The translations under genes were made by a program, and so were the position numbers. From an uncultured Collinsella sp. (GTDB taxonomy: Bacteria > Actinomycetota > Coriobacteriia > Coriobacteriales > Coriobacteriaceae), in the NCBI GenBank assembly GCA_900555225.1, contig USKL01000081.1, forward strand, positions 1 through 6,824: a stretch of DNA of 6,824 bases. Reading direction: 5' to 3'. The notes beneath the pieces are model-generated. The model was not told the origin of the DNA. It saw only the letters and a list, made by a program, of their open reading frames with translations, and did no database searches. How positions within the stretch are numbered: position 1 is the first letter of the stretch; each line of letters opens with the position of its first letter. Positions 1 through 4,441 of the stretch are shown one piece after another.

Positions 1-1045
1 TCATGGCCTCGCACCAGCCCACGTTGGGCATGGCGGCGTTGTGACGCTGAATGATCAGGAAGACCTTAAGGCTCTCGAGCATATCGTGGGTGTAGGCGTC
101 GGTGCCCATGCACACGGGGATGCCGCGGCGGAAGAACTCGAGCACGGGGGCGCAGCCCACGGCGTTACCCATATTGGATTCGGGGTTGTTGACGAGCCAG
201 GTGCCGGACTCCTTGACGATATCCATCTCGGCAGGCGTCACGTGGATGCAGTGGCCCAGCATGGTGTCAGGACCCAGCAGGTTGTGCTGCAGCAGGCGCT
301 CGACGGGACTGATGCCTCCGCGGTTGAGGCGGGAATCCCACACGTCGTTCATGCCCTCGCACACGTGGATGTGGAAGCCGGTCAGGCCGTTGTTGGCCTC
401 GGCCATCTTGTCCATGGTCTCGTCCGAAAGCGTGAAGGTGGCGTGACCGCCAAACATGGCGGCGATCATGTGGTTGTCGTTATCGCGACGCTCCTTGGCG
501 GCCCACTGGGCAAATTCGGCGTTCTCGGCAATGGCCTGGTCGCATTTTTCCTGGCCGCGGCGATCGGAGACCTCGTAGCACAGACACGAACGCATGCCCA
601 GCTCCTGAGCTGCGTCCTTAATGGTAAAGAGGCTGCCCGGGATCTCGCAGAAGCTCGCGTGGTGATCGAAGATCGTGGTGACGCCATCGCGGATGGAATC
701 CAGAATCGTGGCATAGGCGCTTGCCTTGGTGCCGTCGAGTGTCAGGTTGTCGTCGATCTTCCACCACTGCTGCTCAAGATTCTCCAGGAAGTTGGTGGGG
801 TTGCAGCCCTTAATGGCAAGGCCGCGGGCGAGACCCGAGTAGATGTGGGTGTGGCAGTTGATGAGTCCGGGCATGATGAGGTTGCCCTGGGCGTCGACGT
901 ACTCGGCATCCGGGTACTTGGCCTTGAGCTCGCACTCGGGGCCCACTTCGACGATCGTATCTCCGTCAATGGCGACCGCACCGTTTGGAATGAACGGGGT
1001 CTGAGCGTTGCGGGTAAAGACGGAACCGTTAGCGACCAGAAGCAT
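1..1045 (-). CDS. ssnA: SsnA-type putative aminohydrolase (C-terminus outside window)
   Basis: A metal-dependent amidohydrolase of the SsnA group, related to cytosine, guanine and chlorohydrolase-type deaminases. It is cytosolic, and its true substrate is not settled in the literature. I translated 348 residues without a stop. The family's metal and catalytic residues are visible: H65-x-H67 in CHTHI after the MPGLIN strand, H227 and E230 in HIHVCEG, H265 in LGHCIH, and D316 in MGTDAY. The N-terminal beta-sandwich start (MLLVANG...AIDGDTIVEVG) and the segments WWKIDDNLTL and DHHASFCEIPGSLFT are typical of SsnA. The family runs to about 440 residues, so roughly the last fifth is missing. ATG at 1045 is preceded by AAGGGAG (1051-1057) at 5-nt spacing. 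It lies downstream of the permease on the same strand, and I see no convincing promoter of its own in the 195-nt gap, so co-transcription is likely. SsnA genes recur in selenium-linked purine-catabolic clusters. The family call is firm; the role is inferred. Confidence 0.9.
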   Translation of the reverse strand, partial: MLLVANGSVFTRNAQTPFIPNGAVAIDGDTIVEVGPECELKAKYPDAEYVDAQGNLIMPGLINCHTHIYSGLARGLAIKGCNPTNFLENLEQQWWKIDDNLTLDGTKASAYATILDSIRDGVTTIFDHHASFCEIPGSLFTIKDAAQELGMRSCLCYEVSDRRGQEKCDQAIAENAEFAQWAAKERRDNDNHMIAAMFGGHATFTLSDETMDKMAEANNGLTGFHIHVCEGMNDVWDSRLNRGGISPVERLLQHNLLGPDTMLGHCIHVTPAEMDIVKESGTWLVNNPESNMGNAVGCAPVLEFFRRGIPVCMGTDAYTHDMLESLKVFLIIQRHNAAMPNVGWCEAM

Positions 1046-1101
1046 GGATGCTCCCTTCAACATCAGGGGCGGGGTTTGACACCTCTGACATGGCGGAGTG
1101 C

Positions 1102-1224
1102 GAAGCGCCGGCCTACACCGGAAACGGGCCCTCTCCCGTCAACGCTTCACCAAAGGGACAAACCCTTTGAAGTGCGGCTTGGCGCCGCATGGCGTCGGCG
1201 GACGAGGCGATGCGTCCGCCGACG
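1102..1224. repeat. Array of abutting inverted repeats between permease and ssnA
   Basis: Nearly every base lies in a perfect inverted repeat, read directly from the sequence. GAAGCG (1102-1107) pairs with CGCTTC (1143-1148). It encloses CCGG/CCGG (1108-1111/1118-1121, 6-nt loop) and ACGGG/CCCGT (1124-1128/1135-1139, 6-nt loop), which together give a three-way junction. Two bases on is CAAAGGG-5 nt-CCCTTTG (1151-1169). Three bases on is TGCGGC-5 nt-GCCGCA (1173-1189). Three bases on is a 12-bp stem CGTCGGCGGACG-8 nt-CGTCCGCCGACG (1193-1224), 16 nt past the permease stop. No T-run follows any stem on the minus strand, so this is not a classical intrinsic terminator. It could be an extragenic palindromic repeat, an mRNA-processing or stabilising element between the two genes, or a leader of ssnA. 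I do not recognise it as a known riboswitch. Confidence 0.6.
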
Positions 1225-1240
1225 AATAGCACCGAATTGG

Positions 1241-2635
1241 TTACTTCTTGCTCTCGGGCAAGACCAGATCCACGGCAGCGTCCTTGGCAGCATCGATGTG
1301 CTGAGCCACGACCGGCGTCTGCGGAAGGATCAGGTTAAGGACAATGGCCATGATGGCGGTGGGGGTTACGGCATTGGAGCCGATGACGGTGGACACCCAG
1401 GCGGGCATACCCTCGCCGGCAAGGCAACCGCTGGCCATCCAGATACCCAGGCCAAAGACGACGGAGGTACCGACGATGGTGGTAGTGCGCTGCGTGAGGC
1501 CCTCGCGGGTGAACATGCGCACACCGTTCATGGTGATGGTGCCAAAGACGCCGACGGTCGCGCCGCCGATGACGGGCTGCGGGATAGCGGAAAGGACGGC
1601 AGAAAGCTGCGGGAACAGGCCGGCGATGGCAAAGACGGCCGCAATGATCACAAAGACCCACTTGTTGACGACCTTGTTGGAGCAGATGATGCCCACGTTC
1701 TGGCCAAGGGCGCTGGTGGGAAGACCGCCCAGCAGGCCGCCGACCATAGAGGTGAGGCCCTGGGACACGATAGCGCCGGAGAGCTCGCGCTCGGTGGGCA
1801 TACGGTCGATGGAGCCCAGGCAGGCGGCGGAGACGTCACCGATAACCTGAATAGCAACCATGGGGAACACGACGGCGAGGGTAATGCAGACCTCGGGATC
1901 AAACTCGAGCGCGTAGGGCATGAGCTTGGGAAGGGCGAAGACCTGAGCGGTGGCGACGCTGGAGAAGTCGATCATGCCAAAGGGGATGGAGACGATCATG
2001 CCGACGATCATGCCAAAGAACACGGATCCCAGCTTGAGCGTGCCCTTGCCAAAGTTGGCGAGCGCAAAGACCACGGCGAAGGTGATAAGAGCGACGCACC
2101 AGGCCTGCGGGGTGCCCCACAGCGGCGTACCCATACCGCCGGCCATATACTTGACGGCCGTGGGATACAGCGAAACGCCGATGGAGAAGATGACCGTACC
2201 GGTCACGACGGGCGGGAACAGCCACTTGATCTTGCTGTAGGCCAGACCAAAGAGGACCGCGACGGCGCCGCCGACGATCTCGCCGCCCAGCAGCGCACCA
2301 AAGCTAAAGCCCGAGGCACCCATGGCCTGCAGGGCCGGCAGGAACGCGAACGAAACGCCCATGACGATGGGCAGGCCGCCGCCGACGCGACGGAAGGGAG
2401 CGAAGGCCTGAAGGGCCGTGTCGATTGCCGAAAGAATGAGCGCAACCTGGATGATGTCGGTGCTCTGCTGGCTATTAAAGCCGTAGACGCCGGCCATGAT
2501 GACCGCCGGGGTAATGATGCCGGCAAACGATGCCAGTACGTGCTGAAGGGCACACGGGATCATTTCCTTAACGGGCGGCATGCCTTCGCGAATGAACAGG
2601 GCTTCAGTGCCGTTCGTAACCGTCTCCTGGGTCAT
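1241..2635 (-). CDS. NCS2 (nucleobase:cation symporter-2) xanthine/uracil/urate-type permease
   Basis: An inner-membrane nucleobase:proton symporter of the NCS2/NAT family, 464 residues and almost wholly hydrophobic, as expected for the 14-segment UraA fold. Visible family marks are QHVLASFAG in the first segment (Q31-H32), the glycine-rich GGGLPIVMG region, and the signature Q312-N-V-G315 ahead of IICSNKVVNKW. The QN-x-G form suits purines (xanthine, urate) more than uracil, where UraA has EN; this is inference. Oddity: segment 8 reads IQVIGDVSA, giving Q263 and D267 where XanQ has E272 and D276 and UraA has E241. That Glu contacts substrate in characterised members. An in-frame ATG lies at 2722, but ATG 2635 (MTQETV...) is preferred: GGTGG sits 4 nt upstream, and the 29-residue extension is basic and unlike a family N-terminus. 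ssnA follows on the same strand and the regulator is divergent. Exact substrate is unknown. Confidence 0.92.
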   Translation of the reverse strand: MTQETVTNGTEALFIREGMPPVKEMIPCALQHVLASFAGIITPAVIMAGVYGFNSQQSTDIIQVALILSAIDTALQAFAPFRRVGGGLPIVMGVSFAFLPALQAMGASGFSFGALLGGEIVGGAVAVLFGLAYSKIKWLFPPVVTGTVIFSIGVSLYPTAVKYMAGGMGTPLWGTPQAWCVALITFAVVFALANFGKGTLKLGSVFFGMIVGMIVSIPFGMIDFSSVATAQVFALPKLMPYALEFDPEVCITLAVVFPMVAIQVIGDVSAACLGSIDRMPTERELSGAIVSQGLTSMVGGLLGGLPTSALGQNVGIICSNKVVNKWVFVIIAAVFAIAGLFPQLSAVLSAIPQPVIGGATVGVFGTITMNGVRMFTREGLTQRTTTIVGTSVVFGLGIWMASGCLAGEGMPAWVSTVIGSNAVTPTAIMAIVLNLILPQTPVVAQHIDAAKDAAVDLVLPESKK

Positions 2636-2722
2636 TTGACCACCAATCCTCGAAATAGTTGTTTTCGCATCTAACGCTCTATTGTGACGCAGTGCGGGGT
2701 TGAGGTTGTGCCTTCGTTGCAT

Positions 2723-2751
2723 ATCGTATTAAAGATGATTCTCATTCTCAA
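2723..2751 (-). promoter_or_regulatory. Candidate sigma70-type promoter of the permease
   Basis: On the minus strand, TTGAGA (2746-2751) and TACGAT (2723-2728) are separated by exactly 17 nt. Each box matches the consensus at four or five of six positions. The predicted start near 2716 would leave a leader of about 80 nt before ATG 2635. The -35 lies within the ATTCTC tandem repeat, so a protein bound there could control it. This is a by-eye call and other AT-rich hexamers nearby could serve. Confidence 0.4.
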
Positions 2752-2970
2752 TAATTTTTTGTTATCAGACTATTCTTCAGCTGAGATAACGCATTTCCGC
2801 AGGTCAGGAATGTGTCTGTTCAAAATAACATCTAACTTTTCTTTTGGTCGACCGTTTACCGCCAAATTTCTACCGTTCGTCTGTATTACGCAATGTACCT
2901 GCGGATATACGAGATGATGGGCAGCGTGTTACCATGATAAAAAATTGTTATGAACACTTCGATAGAACCC

Positions 2971-2977
2971 AAAGGAG
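2971..2977 (+). promoter_or_regulatory. Ribosome-binding site that decides the regulator start
   Basis: AAAGGAG here is directly followed by TTG (2978), then CCC, then GTG (2984), all in frame. The TTG would have no spacer, whereas GTG 2984 sits 6 nt away, the ideal distance. GTG 2984 is therefore taken as the start. Confidence 0.8.
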
Positions 2978-2983
2978 TTGCCC

Positions 2984-3640
2984 GTGAACGAGACCGTACG
3001 TCGCTTTTTGCCGATGGTCGATTTCCTGGAGCAGGTACTCGGTAAGAACAGCGAGATCGTCCTGCACGATTTCTCGGATCCCGACCACGCCATCGTCGAT
3101 ATCCGCAACGGTATCGTGAGCGGCCGCAAGGTCGGCGGTCCCGCTACCGATCTGGCACTCAAGATCATGCACGACGCCAAGTATCGCGACCTGCCGTTTA
3201 TAACGGGCTACGAGGGACGCGGTGCCGGTGGCAAGACGTTGGAGTCGGCGACGTACTTTATCCGTGAGGACAACGAGATCGTCGGCATGCTTTGCGTCAA
3301 CACCGATCTTTCCACGATACGCTCCATCAACGCCATGACTCAGCAGCTCATGGCCTGCTTCGACGCTGTGCCAAGGCAGGCGGAGCCCGCGTCTATCGAG
3401 GTCGAAAGTCTTTCGGAGTCTACGCAGGAGCTCATCGACCGCAGTATTTCCGAGTTGCTGAGCGCGCGCGGGCTGGATGTAGCGTCGCTTGGTCAGAGCG
3501 ACCGCGTGGACGTCATTCGCCACCTCAACGGCAACGGGGTGTTCATGCTCAAGGGCGCCGTGGCCTGCGCCGCCACCGCGCTGGGCATCTCGGAGCCCAG
3601 CGTCTACCGCTACCTGCAAAAAGTTCGCAAGGAAGGCTAA
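2984..3640 (+). CDS. YheO-type PAS-domain helix-turn-helix transcriptional regulator
   Basis: A cytosolic DNA-binding regulator of the YheO/DauR group, 218 residues and the usual family length. The N-terminal PAS_6-like sensor (about 5-120) shows the family marks EIVLHDF (24-30), IRNGIVSGRKVGGP (40-53) and IVGMLCVNTDL (99-109). A short polar linker rich in Glu and Ser (about 128-150) follows. The C-terminal HTH_22-like domain (about 150-216) contains GVFMLKGAV and ALGISEPSVYRYLQKV, the recognition-helix region. Members include DauR, the D-arginine catabolism repressor of Pseudomonas, and many uncharacterised regulators beside RidA and amidohydrolase genes. The PAS-like domain is thought to bind a small metabolite; which one cannot be told here. 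It is divergent from the permease and convergent with ridA, so it probably controls one or both. The start is GTG 2984. The family is firm; target and ligand are inferred. Confidence 0.9.
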   Translation: MNETVRRFLPMVDFLEQVLGKNSEIVLHDFSDPDHAIVDIRNGIVSGRKVGGPATDLALKIMHDAKYRDLPFITGYEGRGAGGKTLESATYFIREDNEIVGMLCVNTDLSTIRSINAMTQQLMACFDAVPRQAEPASIEVESLSESTQELIDRSISELLSARGLDVASLGQSDRVDVIRHLNGNGVFMLKGAVACAATALGISEPSVYRYLQKVRKEG

Positions 3641-3697
3641 CGAGCAAAATGGAGCGCGGGCAGTCTTTTTGGCTCCACAAGCGATCCGTCACTTGAC

Positions 3698-3734
3698 AAA
3701 AGACCCTGCAGTTCACACGCTGCAGGGTCTTTTT
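3698..3734. terminator. Bidirectional intrinsic terminator between regulator and ridA
   Basis: A perfect 14-bp inverted repeat, AAAAGACCCTGCAG (3698-3711) and CTGCAGGGTCTTTT (3720-3733), has an 8-nt loop. It gives a run of five T on the plus strand (3730-3734) and four T on the minus strand. It lies 57 nt after the regulator stop and 30 nt past the ridA stop, so it can end both convergent transcripts. Confidence 0.93.
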
Positions 3735-3763
3735 GCATGCCATGTTTAGTTGTGGTCAACGCC

Positions 3764-4141
3764 TTAGAGAGCGGCGACGACCTCGATCTCGACCAGACCG
3801 CCGGCCGGAAGGGCGGCAACCTGGAAAGCGCTGCGCGCGGGGAACGGAGCCTCGAACTTGGAGGCGTAAATCTCGTTCACGGCAGCGAAGTCGGCAATGT
3901 CGGCCAGGTAGACCGTGGTCTTGACGACATCGGCAAAGGTGGCGCCGGCGGCAGTCAGCAGGGCCTCGACGTTAGCAAGGGACTGCTTAGCCTGGGCCTC
4001 AACGCCCTCGGGCATCTTGCCAGTTGCGGGGTCGATGCCCAGCTGGCCGGACAGGAACACCATGTTGCCGGTCTGGATGCCGGGGGAATACGGTCCGATG
4101 GCTGCGGGTGCGTTATCGGAAGACACGACGGTCTTGCTCAT
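3764..4141 (-). CDS. ridA: RidA family 2-iminobutanoate/2-iminopropanoate deaminase
   Basis: A cytosolic trimeric enzyme of the RidA (YjgF/YER057c/UK114) family. It hydrolyses reactive enamine/imine intermediates, such as 2-aminoacrylate released by PLP-dependent lyases, to 2-keto acids and ammonia. The protein has 125 residues, a usual length. Conserved features in order: IGPYSP with Y18, FLSGQLGIDPATG (29-41), TTVYLADIADF (75-85), and PFPARSAFQVAALP with R103, the equivalent of the active-site Arg105 of E. coli RidA. It ends with GGLVEIEVVA including E118, equivalent to Glu120. An open frame continues upstream to 4216, but ATG 4141 is chosen because AAGGAG (4148-4153) lies 6 nt away and the protein then begins as the family does. 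It is a single gene with its own promoter, converging on the regulator. In purine-degradation clusters RidA could detoxify products of diaminopropionate ammonia-lyase; that partner is not in the window. Confidence 0.96.
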   Translation of the reverse strand: MSKTVVSSDNAPAAIGPYSPGIQTGNMVFLSGQLGIDPATGKMPEGVEAQAKQSLANVEALLTAAGATFADVVKTTVYLADIADFAAVNEIYASKFEAPFPARSAFQVAALPAGGLVEIEVVAAL

Positions 4142-4174
4142 GTTTATCTCCTTACGATCAGTTGAGAAAGCGTG

Positions 4175-4222
4175 AGCGCGGCGTTCACACCGGGAGGCAC
4201 AGTTCGGTCTGAACACCGCGCT
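4175..4222 (-). promoter_or_regulatory. Long hairpin in the ridA mRNA leader
   Basis: AGCGCGGCGTTCA (4175-4187) faces TGAACACCGCGCT (4210-4222), 12 of 13 complementary. The one odd position becomes a G-U pair in the minus-strand RNA, so the transcript stem is fully paired. After a single mismatch, ACCG (4189-4192) and CGGT (4205-4208) add four pairs around a 12-nt loop. With the candidate promoter at 4231-4259, transcription would start within a few bases of the stem's foot, making this a 5'-terminal hairpin. The RNA loop carries CCUCC, whose CUCC could pair with GGAG of the ridA ribosome-binding site. No U-run follows, so it is not a terminator. Function is unknown: mRNA stability or translational control are options. 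Confidence 0.6.
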
Positions 4223-4230
4223 TGATTGGG

Positions 4231-4259
4231 ATAGTACTCAAGGTTTCTGTTTGATGCAA
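4231..4259 (-). promoter_or_regulatory. Candidate promoter of ridA
   Basis: On the minus strand TTGCAT (4254-4259) and TACTAT (4231-4236) are 17 nt apart, each a partial match to the sigma70 consensus. The predicted start is near 4224, giving a leader of about 83 nt that begins with the hairpin. An alternative is the TGATAATAT sequence slightly further upstream (about 4262-4270) acting as an extended -10. Confidence 0.4.
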
Positions 4260-4290
4260 GAATATTATCAGCTTGCGAGAATATTTTATC
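4256..4290. repeat. AT-rich near-direct repeat upstream of ridA
   Basis: GCAAGAATATTATC (4256-4269) is followed by GCGAGAATATTTTATC (4275-4290). The AGAATATT cores at 4259-4266 and 4278-4285 are 19 nt apart, about two helical turns. The repeat touches the candidate ridA -35. Such same-face spacing is common for tandem operator half-sites, so a regulator binding here is plausible. The plus strand toward the U32 gene could also be affected, but that start is about 150 nt away. Confidence 0.4.
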
Positions 4291-4441
4291 GCCCAACGGT
4301 TTCCCCGAACCGCTGAACGGTTCTTCACGGGGTCAGCCAGCCCAAGCTGCTGAAGACTTTATCCCGCTTGGAGCACGGGCATCGCCTGCCGCAACGGCAC
4401 CACTATACTTTTGAATATCTGAGCATTTTGAAAGGCAGGAT
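4291..4441 (+). promoter_or_regulatory. Upstream region of the U32 gene: stem-loops and a -10 box
   Basis: GAACCG-CTGAA-CGGTTC (4307-4323) is a perfect 6-bp hairpin, extended by CCCC (4303-4306) with GGGG (4329-4332) across a 5-nt bulge. CCAAGC (4342-4347) faces GCTTGG (4366-4371). TATACT (4404-4409) is a good -10 match, but no clear -35 lies 16-18 nt upstream. AAAGG (4431-4435) lies 6 nt before ATG 4442 and serves as the ribosome-binding site. If transcription starts near 4416 the stem-loops lie outside the mRNA; an earlier start would place them in a leader. Confidence 0.4.

Larger units (their letters stand above)
2636..2983. promoter_or_regulatory. Divergent control region between permease and YheO-type regulator
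   Basis: About 350 AT-rich bases with no credible gene. Seen in it are a tandem ATTCTC repeat (2739-2751 region, ATTCTCATTCTCA), which overlaps the candidate permease -35 and vaguely resembles an iron-box. There is also an inverted pair GTTATC (2761-2766) and GATAAC (2785-2790) with an 18-nt spacer. An AT-rich tract GATAAAAAATTGTTATG (2936-2952) lies just before the regulator's ribosome-binding site. I could not find a convincing -35/-10 pair for the regulator. These are operator candidates for the divergent regulator only by position. I searched by eye for the purine riboswitch core and did not find it: TTTCTACC occurs at about 2868-2875 but without the rest of the motif. Confidence 0.5.

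Noticed and set aside
1193..1240. Intrinsic terminator for the permease at the 12-bp stem
   Set aside because: The stem is strong, but no run of T follows it on the minus strand, so classical termination is not supported; it was kept as part of the structured element instead.
41..2674. Open plus-strand frame of 877 codons crossing ssnA, the gap and the permease
   Set aside because: It is antisense to two well-recognised genes whose GC-rich third positions suppress stops on the opposite strand. The translation is low-complexity (rich in Gly, Asp, His, Arg) with no family likeness and no ribosome-binding site.
2636..2722. N-terminal extension of the permease to ATG 2722
   Set aside because: The 29 added residues are basic and not family-like, ATG 2635 has its own GGTGG, and the extension would run into the predicted transcript start.
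2684..2917. Small plus-strand frame (77 codons) in the divergent control region
   Set aside because: GTG start without a Shine-Dalgarno sequence, AT-rich codons unlike the neighbours, and it overlaps the permease leader and promoter.
2860..2920. Possible purine riboswitch before the regulator (TTTCTACC)
   Set aside because: Only one short conserved string is present; the paired P1 ends, the upstream ATATGG-type strand and the downstream GACTA-type strand are missing.
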